Part shown: in pieces, positions 10,811 through 23,529 of the stretch
Layout of the letters: every line of letters starts with the position of its first letter
Position numbering within the stretch: position 1 is the first letter of the stretch
Assembly: GCA_947579605.1 (NCBI GenBank)
Contig: OX388313.1
Span: 30,321,214 to 30,385,213 of the forward strand
Source: Athripsodes cinereus
Lineage: Eukaryota; Arthropoda; Insecta; Trichoptera; Leptoceridae
Length of the DNA: 64,000 nt
Reading direction: 5' to 3'
Position numbers and translations under genes: made by a program
The notes under the pieces: generated by a model
What the model saw: the letters and a program-made list of their open reading frames with translations, nothing else
Database searches by the model: none
What the model was told of the DNA's origin: nothing

Positions 10811-12170
10811 GATATAGTTAGTTAGTTTGTATATTACTACAACAAAAAACACGAGTAAAGATGGAGGAGGCCTTTGTTCAGGAGTAGGTAGATGGGTGTG
10901 AGCTAAAAAAAATATGGCAATAAATAAGAAACGCTCAAAGTGATAACTATGCTAGTGTGTTGGGAAGGTGGATTTGATTATGATTTTAAGATTGACAGTT
11001 TAAAGTCTATCATCAGGCTACCAAGAACCTTAATAAAATAAATAAGGATAAAGACACTTTATGTAAAACTTGCCCTACATTAAGAGTGCACATATGGTGT
11101 ATGTACGACGCGAAATAGAACAAGGTCAATAAGAGTGTTATTAACATTAAAAGAAAGCTCTCGAACAGAAAATGCAGTAATACCTATGCTACTATCAGTG
11201 GTGTGTTTCCCATATAAACCGAAAAACCAGGCTGAGGTTTCTAAGTTTAAAAATAATTAAAAAATATATACTAAAACTTAAGCCATTAATCGTTCGTTAC
11301 CTTAATGCAGAACTGTCCTAAGTTCAAATTTGGTTAAAAAGAGTTAAGTATTAAGAAATAAGAAATGATAATAACAGGATACGAGATAATTTAATGAATG
11401 AGAGTAAACAGATTAGTATAAATAATATTGCATGTCAAAATTTGCTTTAGATATTTTTAATACCCTTATTTTTATTACAAAAACAAAACTTTAAACTGCT
11501 CCTGTGAAAAATCTCCCTAAGACACTTAGGATAGTTCTGTATTAAGGTAGCGAAAATTTGTATTTTTTACATATATTAGATAAGATAAGATTTAGATAAG
11601 ATTTAGATACATATATTATTTTATACAACTTTTAAAGTGAAATAAATTATTGTTTTGACATTAAATCTATGCTATGCGAGTAATATATAAAAAGCCAGCC
11701 TGGAAACATTTGACACGCCACTGCTTAGTATTATGTTACGGGTATATTCGTTAATCAACGTCTGTTAAGAATATCAACATTTCAGATGCCGATCTCAAAA
11801 ACAATTAACAGTTTTTTAACATCAGCTGTTAAATACCTCCCATTTAACAGATCCATCGGGTATGAGTGGTATTATATGTAGCTTACTCTAAAATTCACTT
11901 TTTGTGTCTTTCAACATTCTGAATTAAGTATAACTTGTGTTTGGAATGTGTTTGATAATTTGCTGCGATATAAAGATTAATTTATTTTCTTCTATCTTCG
12001 TGAAGTATTTTTTTTAGCTTCAGCATCCTACGAAGATATCGAATGAATTAAGGGTGCAGAGTGACACCACCTCTACTTGATGTTTCCCTAATGCCTTGAT
12101 TCTTGTATAATATACAAAAACAGTACCGAAGAAGTCAGTAATGGATTTAATTTCTTCCTTCGTCCTTCTT
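10811..12170. other. no gene seen
   Basis: Only AT-rich sequence with short random frames. A GATAAGATAAGATTTAGATAAG run near 11580-11605 is a small tandem repeat. Confidence 0.4.
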
Positions 12171-12174
12171 CGAC

Positions 12175-12295
12175 CTTCCATCCCCTTTCACGACACAAGC
12201 TTTTAGCTTACTGTGAAAGGTGTATGAGGTTGTATTTGGGTTTATAACAAAACCCAGATAGGTATATCTTTTTTAAAAAAAAAAAAATTCGTTAA
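12175..12295 (+). repeat. body of the second SINE family
   Basis: CCCCTTTCACGACACAAGCT, ACTGTGAAAGGTGTATGA, GGTTGTATTTGGG and the terminal GATAGGTATATC plus an A-run match 43850-43965 closely. The tRNA-like head is absent. Confidence 0.6.
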
Positions 12296-12679
12296 CAGAT
12301 TAATGATCAAAGATGTTAATTTTTGGTTAAAGGTGTTCAGCTTTGGTTATGGTTGTTATTGCAATAAACGCGAGACAATATGCGGCACACAGTATGAAAT
12401 GCAATGCAATGCACCTGGATATTAGGTGGAGTAGCTATATTTATAAGTATGGAGTGTATTGGTGTTCGTCTCGAAGGCTTTATTGAAGGTAACTTGGTAT
12501 GTAGGTGAAGTTTATGACACCATGTGCAATGTGCATAATGTGCATTCATATGCCACTAGACTAATATCTTTGAAATCGTTCGGAATTTTATCTCGGTATA
12601 TTTGGACACAGAGAAATGAACTGCGTACTCATTCATTCATTCATACCTAAAAATTGTCTATGTCAACACAAAAATATGA

Positions 12680-12780
12680 CATAAAGGATGGGTGGCAAAC
12701 CTCATCGCTGAACTGTAAATGTAAATTGTCTTTATTTTTTTCGAGCGCCTGCATTTTATCGGACACTCAAAAATTAATTT
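12680..12780 (-). repeat. (TAG)n SINE, head half
   Basis: GGATGGGTGGCAAACCTCAT, CGCTGAACTG, TTTCGAGCGCCTGCATTTTA and GGACACTC form the head half of the SINE on the minus strand. Confidence 0.6.
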
Positions 12781-13084
12781 CTTTGACATAATATTTATGC
12801 TTCCTTGCTTGTGACATTGAAGAGAGGAGTAGTATAAAAGATACGGGGATTTTGGCCATCCGGTCTTTCAGGCTTGCCCAATGAGCAATGACCCACCCGT
12901 GAGGACAACAGCTTTTGGTTTGAATGTGAAGATGTATGCAGATGAGGAGCCTACGACTTCTACTACGAGGTATCCTGGTGCGAGGTGGGTCAACCTCCAT
13001 GCTTACTTATATGGACATAATTTTGAAGAAATTTATTAAACGTAGACATATTGTATCCACTATTCAATTATTCAAAATTTAAAC

Positions 13085-13475
13085 AAAATCATCATCATCG
13101 CCCTCAACGCTCCTCTCGGGAGCACAGGGCAGAAACCAGCCTCCTCCATTCAGAGCGTCTCTGTGCCAATTGCGTCACCTCTTTCCACGACATTCCTTGC
13201 GCTCTGATATCGTTGTCATAGGAACGGTGTATTGTGAAAGAGGGACGCCCGGGCCGACGGAACCTCTGCGGACGGAAGAACAGTGCTCTTTTTGGCCAAC
13301 TATCATTAGGCATTCTCAAAACATGTCCCAGCCATGACCATCGTCTCTCCTGTATTACGGAGATTACAGGTCTCTGCTGGGTGCGCCGGCGCACAGCATC
13401 ATTTGTAACATGTTCATACCATCTGACATCCAAAATCCTTCTAAGACACTTGTTTTCAAAGCTTAGCTTAAACAA
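13085..13475 (-). pseudogene. RT C-terminal fragment, 123 codons open
   Basis: The frame reads FENKCLRRILDVRWYEHVTN, RRWSWLGHVLRM, WPKRALFFRPQ, RRPGRPSFTIHR and SEWRRLVSALCSREER, the post-polymerase region of an insect LINE ORF. The end is followed, on the minus strand, by GCGATGATGATGA. It is 5'-truncated with no catalytic motif. Related remnants lie at 25370-25935 (minus), 39228-39410 (minus) and 50685-51195 (plus, interrupted), so this family has inserted several times here. Confidence 0.7.
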
Positions 13476-13479
13476 AAAT

Positions 13480-14790
13480 GTATTCTTTACTTATGATTTT
13501 GTGATAATTGCGTCTGTTTTTGTTTTGTTGCCTATTAACACGTAAAAGAATTACGCCATGTGTTGATATTTATTAATAATTTATTCTTCCACCTTGACCT
13601 TCGGATGTGGATACATTTAAACAGATAAAATTAATAATACGTAACGTTTTTTGCAATGAGGGCAAATTAAGACCTTGATGCAGCCTACAACAGGATGCAT
13701 GTCGGAAGTTTAAAAATGTTAGGTATGATTTTTCATACTTATTTAAAAAGAAACAATAAATTATTAAAAATATATCGTTATTGATAGTTTTATTGCTATT
13801 TTAAGTTTATCATTGCGAATTTCAAGGAGTTTTAATAATCTATTGTATTACTAGCTTAAAACTCGAGTCTAGTCATAAAATAATAATGTGAAATTGTAAT
13901 GCTCTCTTCTAACTATAATAATATATGTGTCCAGCCCAACAGTGTTACCAAGTCTACGTATTTCTGCTTACTTTTTGTCCAATTTGGTAATCTATGAATC
14001 TGAATCTACTTAGGTGCTTTTTGTTTTTTTTTTCAAAGGTTAAAATTTTAGTTATATAACGTATATTTCAAAAATATTGTTTATATGGCTTAACACAACC
14101 GAGAAGATCACGAATTATTTCGAATTCTTATTAATAGCATTTTGAAAATCTAGCGACAGGGGACTTAAAAAAAAAAAAACAAAAAATGTTTTACTTTTTA
14201 AAATTTGATCTGGAACTAAAAAGTCAAATCCTCACTTTCCGAAATCCAAACGTTAATTTTTTATAAAATTTATGAACTATTTTCTTAAATTTGTATTCTT
14301 TTTGTCTGATCTACGTTATTTGCGAATTCAAGTTGGCAGCACTACAGCCCGCTGCAACATCATGTTGTAAACTTTTGTCAATAGCATCAACATAGATGGA
14401 TAAATACCCAGACATAGATACAAATGATCATAGTCATAATTTTCTACAATAAAGTGTTATTCTCACCTTGCAACACTGAAACATTCACAATTATGTTAGT
14501 TGTATTAAAATATTCCGAAATAATTTGATTTGATTTCTTTTGACGTGTCATTGCAAAGTATTATATTTTTGCATATTTTATTGTATTTTAAATTTAATTA
14601 AAATATTTAATAAAGTTATTAAATTAATTTTATTTGAAGTACTACCTATATCCGTTGTTTATCGCCTTCCGATTTAGTTCGCCAAAATTTTTACGCATAG
14701 GCTGTTAGCCATTCACACTTCTCGGCAATATATATTATATACATAAAACAAGCAATCCTTATATCCTTGAATCTACATAAAAATTCAGCT
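13480..14790. other. no gene seen
   Basis: AT-rich unique-looking sequence. No RNA gene, repeat pair or long frame was recognised. Confidence 0.4.
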
Positions 14791-15014
14791 ATAGGGCTTT
14801 AGCACACCTCCGCCGCGAAATAGCGAAAGCGAAACCGCTGAGCGGAGTCGTAGTAGCGAAACCGCTTTTAGCTAGTACATTTGCGCGGAACGCGAACAGC
14901 GAAATCGTGATACCGAATAAACACTATTACGTACGCAGTAGTGTGAAATTAGTGGAACTAAATTGCATATTCCAAAGTAATTATCCGATATTGGCCGAAT
15001 AATAAATATTGAAC

Positions 15015-15543
15015 TATAATCTATCTATACCAGCACGGCTTTCCCACAAGTTTATTACATGCAGTTGGTCTACTGACTATCCCACTTTATCTATCTATAC
15101 CATCACGGCTTTCCCACAAGTTTATTACAAACAGTTGGTCTACTGACTACCCCACTATCTATCTATACCATCACGATCTCTCCCACAAGCATATTACATG
15201 CAGTTGGTCAACTGACTATCCCACTTTATCTATCTATACCATCACGGCTTTCCCACAAGTTTATTACATGCAGTTGGTCTACTGACTATCCCACTTTATC
15301 TATCTATACCATTACGGCTTTCCCACAAGTTTATTACAGTTGGTCTACTGACTACCCCAATATCTATCTATACCATCACGACATCTCCCACAAGCATATT
15401 ACATGCAGTTGGTCAACTGACTATCCCACTTTATCTATCTATACCATCACGGCTTTCCCACAAGTTTATTACATGCAGTTGGTCTACTGACTATCCCACT
15501 TTATCTATCTATACCATCACGGCTTTCCCACAAGTTTATTACA
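15015..15543 (-). repeat. left arm of the minisatellite (inverted orientation)
   Basis: About 7.5 copies of a 70-bp unit, each with CTATACCATCACGGC, TTTCCCACAAG, TTTATTACATGCAGTTGG and TCTACTGACTATCCCAC. This is the reverse complement of the unit in the right arm, and the order of variant units mirrors the first units of that arm, offset by one. The junction with the right arm is a near-perfect palindrome centred on ACATGT at 15541-15546. Confidence 0.9.
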
Positions 15544-18500
15544 TGTAATAAACTTGTGGGAAAGCCGTGATGGTATAGATTGATAAAGTGGGGTAGTCAG
15601 TAGACCAACTGCATGTAATATGCTTGTGGGAGATGTCGTGATGGTATAGATAGATATTGGGGTAGTCAGTAGACCAACTGTAATAAACTTGTGGGAAAGC
15701 CGTAATGGTATAGATAGATAAAGTGGGATATTCAGTAGACCAACTGCATGTAATAAACTTGTGGGAAAGCCGTGATGGTATAGATAGATAAAGTGGGATA
15801 GTCAGTTGACCAACTGCATGTAATATGCTTGTGGGAGATGTCGTGATGGTATAGATAGATAGTGGGGTAGTCAGTAGACCAACTGTTTGTAATAAACTTG
15901 TGGGAAAGCCGTGATGGTATAGATAGATAAAGTGGGATAGTCAGTAGATCAACTGCATGTAATAAACTTGTGGGAAAGCCGTGATGGTATAGATAGATGA
16001 AGTGGGATAGTCAGTAGACCAACTGCATGTAATTAACTTGTGAGAGATGCCGTGATGGTATAGATAGATAAAGTGGGATAGTCAGTAGACCAACTGCATG
16101 TAATACACTTGTGGGAAAGCCGTGATGGTATAGATAGATAAAGTGGGATAGTCAGTAGACCAACTGCATGTAATAAACTTGTGGGAAAGCCGTGATTGTA
16201 TAGATAGATAAAGTGGGATAGTCAGTTGACCAACTGCATGTAATATGCTTGTGGGAGATGTCGTGATGGTATAGATAGATAGTGGGGTAGTCAGTAGACC
16301 AACTGTTTGTAATAAACTTGTGGGAAAGCCGTGATGGTATAGATAGATAAAGTGGGATAGTCAGTAGATCAACTGCATGTAATAAACTTGTGGGAAAGCC
16401 GTGATGGTATAGATTGATAAAGTGGGGTAGTCAGTAGACCAACTGCATGTAATATGCTTGTGGGAGATGTCGTGATGGTATAGATAGATATTGGGGTAGT
16501 CAGTAGACCAACTGTAATAAACTTGTGGGAAAGCCGTAATGGTATAGATAGATAAAGTGGGATATTCAGTAGACCAACTGCATGTAATAAACTTGTGGGA
16601 AAGCCGTGATGGTATAGATAGATAAAGTGGGATAGTCAGTTGACCAACTGCATGTAATATGCTTGTGGGAGATGTCGTGATGGTATAGATAGATAGTGGG
16701 GTAGTCAGTAGACCAACTGTTTGTAATAAACTTGTGGGAAAGCCGTGATGGTATAGATAGATAGTGGGGTAGTCAGTAGACCAACTGCATGTAATAAACT
16801 TGTGGGAAAGCCGTGATGGTATAGATAGATGAAGTGGGATAGTCAGTAGACCAACTGCATGTAATAAACTTGTGGGAAAGCCGTGATGGTATAGATAGGT
16901 AAAGTGGGGTAGTCAGTAGACCAACTGCATGTAATAAACTTGTGGGAAAGCCGTGATGGTATAGATAGATAAAGTGGGATAGTCAGTAGACCAACTGCAT
17001 GTAATACACTTGTGGGAAAGCCGTGATGGTATAGATAGATAAAGTGGGATAGTCAGTAGACCAACTGCATGTAATAAACTTGTGGGAAAGCCGTGATGGT
17101 ATAGATAGATAATGTGGAATAGTCAGTAGACCAACTGCATGTAATAAACTTGTGGGAAAGCCGTGATGGTATAGATAGATGAAGTGGGATAGTCAGTAGA
17201 CCAACTGCATGTAATTAACTTGTGAGAGATGCCGTGATGGTATAGATAGATAAAGTGGGATAGTCAGTAGACCAACTGCATGTAATACACTTGTGGGAAA
17301 GCCGTGATGGTATAGATAGATAAAGTGGGATAGTCAGTAGACCAACTGCATGTAATAAACTTGTGGGAAAGCCGTGATTGTATAGATAGATAAAGTGGGA
17401 TAGTCAGTTGACCAACTGCATGTAATATGCTTGTGGGAGATGTCGTGATGGTATAGATAGATAGTGGGGTAGTCAGTAGACCAACTGTTTGTAATAAACT
17501 TGTGGGAAAGCCGTGATGGTATAGATAGATAAAGTGGGATAGTCAGTAGATCAACTGCATGTAATAAACTTGTGGGAAAGCCGTGATGGTATAGATTGAT
17601 AAAGTGGGGTAGTCAGTAGACCAACTGCATGTAATATGCTTGTGGGAGATGTCGTGATGGTATAGATAGATATTGGGGTAGTCAGTAGACCAACTGTAAT
17701 AAACTTGTGGGAAAGCCGTAATGGTATAGATAGATAAAGTGGGATATTCAGTAGACCAACTGCATGTAATAAACTTGTGGGAAAGCCGTGATGGTATAGA
17801 TAGATAAAGTGGGATAGTCAGTTGACCAACTGCATGTAATATGCTTGTGGGAGATGTCGTGATGGTATAGATAGATAGTGGGGTAGTCAGTAGACCAACT
17901 GTTTGTAATAAACTTGTGGGAAAGCCGTGATGGTATAGATAGATAAAGTGGGATAGTCAGTAGATCAACTGCATGTAATAAACTTGTGGGAAAGCCGTGA
18001 TGGTATAGATAGATGAAGTGGGATAGTCAGTAGACCAACTGCATGTAATAAACTTGTGGGAAAGCCGTGATGGTATAGATAGGTAAAGTGGGGTAGTCAG
18101 TAGACCAACTGCATGTAATAAACTTGTGGGAAAGCCGTGATGGTATAGATAGATAAAGTGGGATAGTCAGTAGACCAACTGCATGTAATACACTTGTGGG
18201 AAAGCCGTGATGGTATAGATAGATAAAGTGGGATAGTCAGTAGACCAACTGCATGTAATAAACTTGTGGGAAAGCCGTGATGGTATAGATAGATAATGTG
18301 GAATAGTCAGTAGACCAACTGCATGTAATAAACTTGTGGGAAAGCCGTGATGGTATAGATAGATGAAGTGGGATAGTCAGTAGACCAACTGCATGTAATT
18401 AACTTGTGAGAGATGCCGTGATGGTATAGATAGATAAAGTGGGATAGTCAGTAGACCAACTGCATGTAATACACTTGTGGGAAAGCCGTGATGGTATAGA

Positions 18501-19690
18501 TAGATAAAGTGGGATAGTCAGTAGACCAACTGCATGTAATAAACTTGTGGGAAAGCCGTGATTGTATAGATAGATAAAGTGGGATAGTCAGTTGACCAAC
18601 TGCATGTAATATGCTTGTGGGAGATGTCGTGATGGTATAGATAGATAGTGGGGTAGTCAGTAGACCAACTGTTTGTAATAAACTTGTGGGAAAGCCGTGA
18701 TGGTATAGATAGATAAAGTGGGATAGTCAGTAGATCAACTGCATGTAATAAACTTGTGGGAAAGCCGTGATGGTATAGATTGATAAAGTGGGGTAGTCAG
18801 TAGACCAACTGCATGTAATATGCTTGTGGGAGATGTCGTGATGGTATAGATAGATATTGGGGTAGTCAGTAGACCAACTGTAATAAACTTGTGGGAAAGC
18901 CGTAATGGTATAGATAGATAAAGTGGGATATTCAGTAGACCAACTGCATGTAATAAACTTGTGGGAAAGCCGTGATGGTATAGATAGATAAAGTGGGATA
19001 GTCAGTTGACCAACTGCATGTAATATGCTTGTGGGAGATGTCGTGATGGTATAGATAGATAGTGGGGTAGTCAGTAGACCAACTGTTTGTAATAAACTTG
19101 TGGGAAAGCCGTGATGGTATAGATAGATAAAGTGGGATAGTCAGTAGATCAACTGCATGTAATAAACTTGTGGGAAAGCCGTGATGGTATAGATAGATGA
19201 AGTGGGATAGTCAGTAGACCAACTGCATGTAATAAACTTGTGGGAAAGCCGTGATGGTATAGATAGGTAAAGTGGGGTAGTCAGTAGACCAACTGCATGT
19301 AATAAACTTGTGGGAAAGCCGTGATGGTATAGATAGATAAAGTGGGATAGTCAGTAGACCAACTGCATGTAATACACTTGTGGGAAAGCCGTGATGGTAT
19401 AGATAGATAAAGTGGGATAGTCAGTAGACCAACTGCATGTAATAAACTTGTGGGAAAGCCGTGATGGTATAGATAGATAATGTGGAATAGTCAGTAGACC
19501 AACTGCATGTAATAAACTTGTGGGAAAGCCGTGATGGTATAGATAGATAAAGTGGGATAGTCAGTAGACCAACTGCATGTAATAAACTTGTGAGAGATGC
19601 CGTGATGGTATAGATAGATAAAGTGGGATAGTCAGTAGACCAACTGCATGTAATAAACTTGTGAGAGATGCCGTGATGGTATAGATAGTG
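15544..19690 (+). repeat. right arm of the minisatellite, about 60 units of 70 bp with higher-order period
   Basis: Tandem units of mostly 70 bp (some near 65) share AGTGGGATAGTCAGTAGACC, AACTGCATGTAATAAAC and TTGTGGGAAAGCCGTGATGG, then TATAGATAGATAA. The marked variant GTCAGTTGACC occurs at 15801, 16221, 16635, 17403, 17817, 18587 and 19001. Spacing therefore alternates 414 and about 769 bp, giving a higher-order repeat of about 1,183 bp (17 units) for nearly three turns from 16.2 to 19.5 kb. Other variants (a GATTGTATAG unit and an AATGTGGAATAG unit) recur with the same period. Frames read through it are translation artefacts. Confidence 0.92.
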
Positions 19691-19694
19691 TAGT

Positions 19695-19800
19695 AATCAG
19701 TAGAATAATGGCATGTGGATATTGGCACGGAGAGGACGACTATTATGTTTATTAGTGACTGCCCCATATGTGGGAAATTTCATGATGATATAGATAGAGA
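19695..19800 (+). repeat. diverged SINE tail at the minisatellite edge
   Basis: Directly after the last minisatellite unit comes ATTGGCACGGAGAGGACGA, a TTATGTTTATTA block, GCCCCATATGTGGGA and CATGATGATATAG. This is the 3' half of the (TAG)n SINE in plus orientation with an internal deletion. It supports descent of the minisatellite from a SINE copy. Confidence 0.6.
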
Positions 19801-20109
19801 GAATCTTACTTCACTTAACCGCAGACCCACGCTATTTCGACGTTTGATCATGGTTTCGCTCCAAAAATCTGTCGAATTGTACAAATACAAAAGCGGCACA
19901 AAAGCGAAACATCAGAGACTGCGAAAAAACAGGCGGAGATGTGAATGCTTATTTCGTAATCTATGGCGAAACGGTGCTAGAAAGAGATAGATGTATAGAA
20001 AACAGTATGTATTTGAGCATGCCATCTCGCTCTTGCGTACGCCGCACACGAACTGACAGATTTAAGCGGAGCCGCTTTCTCGATTCCGCCGCGGAGGTGT
20101 GCTAACGGC

Positions 20110-21290
20110 ATTAAATATGAAAATAAAAAGTTCTATTCACGTGCTTGAAATCCAGTAGAGATTCTGTTTAAGCTTAAAAAATTACCCCCCCCCCTCCCCC
20201 TTTAGAGATTTTCGGTAAGTAATAAAAAAGTAGCTTCATAAAAAACTAATTTGTATTTAGTAATAGAGAAAAAAAATCAAACGAATATCGCTCTTAACGA
20301 CGTGACACTCTCCACGTCAAAATGTATTGATTTTCTGTGTAAACCTCAGAACAATCATAGAGGTCAAAGTTCTGTTTACTTATATAATTCATAAAATATA
20401 CCTTTGTAATATTTTCGTCCTGAAATTTTGTATCTTAGTAATATTTTTTTTGAGTTCATTTGTATCTCTTTTTGAACGTATGATTCAGAAATTTGATGAT
20501 TTCTATGACACTCAAAATTTTTACTCCCCTGTCGCCAAATTTTAAATAAAGAATACAGGAACTGGAAACATTAATTTGTCAAAGATTGTTCTTAGAATCC
20601 CATAAATGTATTTTTGCCGCTCTGAGCTTTTGACCTACTCACCCCTCCCCCCTTAGATCAGAATAGAAAGTAATAGTAAAAAAGAGTGTTTTCATTTTAC
20701 ATTTCTTTAATTTTTTTAATAAAACGAAATTTCTCAACATTAACGCACTTGCGCGAAATTGAATTTAATAGAATCATATTACTTGAGTGAAATCGGGTAG
20801 CTAATAAGCTAGTTACATAATTGTAATAAAAGATAACTAATCCGAACAGTTTACTTTATCCTGTCTTTGTTTTACACTTGGGAAAATTATATATTTCGTC
20901 TCGTTTCAGCACAAAAGTCATACATAGTAATAATATTAGTAACAGGTCATACTCCTAAAGGCACTTTTGACTTAAATTCTAAAGGTTAAAGAGAATGTGA
21001 ACTATACACAACTAAAATCCATCGTGCGATATGAGAATTTAGTAGAAATTTTATATTATTTTTGTTTATTTGATTAATTCCGACGTTGGAAATGTCTCGT
21101 GGGTGACGCATTTCATACCGAGTCACCTTGTTCAATGTGACCTCCTAAATTCTCATAATCTCCTGATACAAAATTCAGAATTAATAAGAATAAATAAAGA
21201 AAAAGGGAGATAGATTATTATTATTGTTTTATTATATTGTTTGTCTTGTCTGTGATACTTGTGAAGGTCGCGAATCAGTTATACTAAATT
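20110..21290. other. no gene seen
   Basis: AT-rich sequence with a C-rich tract at 20185-20200 and short random frames only. Confidence 0.4.
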
Positions 21291-21389
21291 TTATATGAGC
21301 AATGAATTATTATTTTTCGTTTGAAACGAAACAAAAGACGAAAAGTGACCGGTGCTAGGATGAACTTCACCTATTACCATAAATGGCAA

Positions 21390-21690
21390 TGTGTTGTTGA
21401 ACATGACAAAAATACTGATGTACAATCCCATTTTGGTACCGACACTTATGTATGCACGTGAAACTTGGACATTGTTGAAGAGAGACGATAGTGAAATAAA
21501 TACAGAGGAGATGAGATCGCTGAGGCTAATGGTTAGAAACCGTTGCGTGATAGAGTAAGGAACGAGGATGTTTAGAGAATGAGCGGATGCGAGAAGAGTG
21601 CTGTGGATAGAATGCGTGTAATTAAGTTGCGATGTTTTGGACATGTTGAGAGAATGGATGACGAATAAGAATGCATATAGTTGAAAGAAG
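21390..21690 (+). pseudogene. decayed RT C-terminal region
   Basis: Reading across frames gives PTLMYARETWTLLKRDDSE, then MRSLRLMVRNRCV, and after a break IKLRCFGHVERMDDE. These are the AETW and GHVERM blocks of insect LINE ORFs, in order and correctly spaced. Stops and frame changes interrupt it. The 137-codon frame on the opposite strand is a shadow. Confidence 0.6.
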
Positions 21691-21694
21691 TTTT

Positions 21695-21870
21695 TTTTTA
21701 ACACGGGTATTTTTCAGGCACAATGCTGTTATTTTAAATATGCGTTTAGAGCCTAATCCATCGATATCTTGGATATCTGGATAGTTGACTGGTTAGTTGT
21801 TATACTGTGATCATGATTGATAGATAATATGGAGAATTATTGCATAATGCTGAGAAGTGTGGATGATAGT
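21695..21870 (-). repeat. dispersed repeat, partner of 4790-5000
   Basis: The reverse complement contains TTCTCAGCATTATGC, AATCATGATCACAG, TATCCAGATATCCA, GGATTAGGCTC and GCATTGTGCCTGAAAAA, in the same order as 4790-5000. Confidence 0.5.
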
Positions 21871-22544
21871 TCTGCCAACGAGTTAAAAAAACACTTTATT
21901 GATCAATGAAAACTCATGAGCAATTATTGGCAACCTGGATGCTACATCTTCCAGCTAACTCCAATTTATTGATGTTCCCGAATTAAAGATGTTAAATACA
22001 GGATATTTTATGAACGCCTACCTTTTACAATAAACTCAAAAATTTATATAAATGTGTTCTCCACAACTCACTTTGTTCATATTTGCTATTCACTCGATTA
22101 ATTGATAGCTGTTGCCAAAACGCATTATATTTTCGTGGAACTATTCGAAACTCTTGGAAAAATTATCAACTGTTTGTTTTTATATTATGTGTTTATTTTT
22201 TCGTGTATTTATTTGCATAATTATAAATGTATGCACATGTACTAATATTACTCAGAATTACTTTAAAACCATTAGGTATATATGATGACCGTTTTTGGGA
22301 AGGAACAGCATGATGTCAGGTTGAATCCTGCACGAAACGTCGGGCCCAACGGTCTTTCTCAAGACCAACTAAAAAGTCTTTTTCTAGGCTACTGTACGTA
22401 GAGTAGGTACCCAAAAAACGGGCATTGTATTTGCCTAATGATCCTTTAATTAATTTTCAAATAATTAATTACATGGACAATATCAATAGTTGTGAAATTT
22501 TAAAATTTATTGGATGTAAAAACATCATTACCATAATCATCAAT

Positions 22545-22600
22545 CGATTGATGATGACCTGATAAGTCGAAATACGTCTTTCTCATGATCAATAATTTGT
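22545..22600 (+). repeat. hammerhead-like motif inside an inverted repeat
   Basis: An 11-bp arm ATTGATGATGA is followed by CCTGATAAGTCGAAATACG, then TCTTTC, and the pairing arm TCATGATCAAT (one mismatch). The arrangement resembles stem I, core and minimal stem III of a hammerhead, but the usual stem II is missing and the core reads CTGATAA instead of CTGATGA. Confidence 0.4.
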
Positions 22601-23290
22601 AGTAGAATGAAAAAAACTTGTTTCAATTTACCTTATTAGCCAATTCTTCTACGTGTGCACCGACACAATTAATAACTTTAATGTACCTGGAAAAAGAGAT
22701 ATTTTCCTTAATTACTCAGATAGATTGACATTTTTCAGTTTCATTTCAAACAATACCCATTTTTTTTATTTTAAATACACACACATGATTTACTGTACAT
22801 ATTATACTGTTTGTGTATCTGTGCATTAATAATTTGTACATTTGTGTGTTTATGTATATAATGAATAATGTATTTAGAATGAATATTGTGACGTTAGTGG
22901 AATAAATTAATAATTTATATTCCCAATGTCAAGGGCAGTACGACCAACCAACGCCGACGTCTTTCAGTGAGCAGACACATTTTATAATATTATAATTTAT
23001 TTATTTATTTATAGGTAGATGTTATTGTGTGTATTATTATTATGTTTTTATTTTTGTATCACTGTGTGAACCAGTAATTCAGCCGGATGGTGAGTGAATC
23101 AATGAATGAATAATATTTGATGGACGAATTGATATGTAAAACTTATAAAAACCTATAATATAGTAATTCACGATTCAGTTTCTTTGAAAATACATAACTA
23201 GAAATCCTTTAGCCTTTTGGGTCTATATTTGGACACAGGCCTCCCCCATGATCATCCACCCTTTTTTGTTTTACGTACAAAACTATAAAT
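22600..23290. other. no gene seen
   Basis: AT-rich sequence with only short random frames; no repeat match or RNA gene was recognised. Confidence 0.35.
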
Positions 23291-23295
23291 TACTT

Positions 23296-23520
23296 GTTTT
23301 TTTGCCATACTTGCCTTTGAGTCAGAAGATCCCGGGTTCGATTGCCTGCCAGGGCAAAATAAAGAAAGGCATTTTTTATTGACCTGGATTATTGACTCTA
23401 TGTGTGTGTTTGGTGCATTGTATATTTATGTGTATCGTCGCGTTAGTACCACAATACAAGATTCATACCTTAGTTTGGGACTAGTTCGATCTGTGTGTGT
23501 TATTATATGTAAATAAATAA
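23296..23520 (+). repeat. tRNA-derived SINE with B-box
   Basis: GGGTTCGATTGCC is a near-canonical polymerase III B-box in a tRNA-like context (GAGTCAGAAGATCCC before it, TGCCAGGGCAAAATAAAG after). The body then matches 54250-54450 and 455-615, through GTATCGTCGCGTTAGTACC and TTTGGGACTAGTTCGATC. The tail is short A/T repeats. Confidence 0.7.
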
Positions 23521-23529
23521 TAACGGCTA

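Larger units (their letters stand above)
14799..20105. mobile_element. TIR-bounded unit containing the inverted minisatellite
   Basis: Left end TTAGCACACCTCCGC and right end, read on the minus strand, TTAGCACACCTCCGC agree. The inverted match continues inward for about 33 bp with four differences, reaching GAAAGCG on both sides. Just inside lie GC-richer zones with repeated GCGAAA motifs (14810-14900 and 19870-20090). No clear target duplication is visible next to the ends and no transposase is encoded. It is best read as a non-autonomous DNA transposon or fold-back-like element whose interior is almost entirely tandem repeat. The superfamily is not assigned. Confidence 0.55.

Noticed and set aside
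15015..19700. CRISPR-like array of regularly spaced repeats
   Set aside because: The whole 70-bp unit is repeated with no unique spacers, the genome is an insect's, and variant units recur at a higher-order period. It is a minisatellite.
19561..19990. Open frames of 68 and 91 codons at the right end of the minisatellite
   Set aside because: The first is translated repeat. The second crosses repeat edge and TIR zone with no family resemblance and a biased composition.
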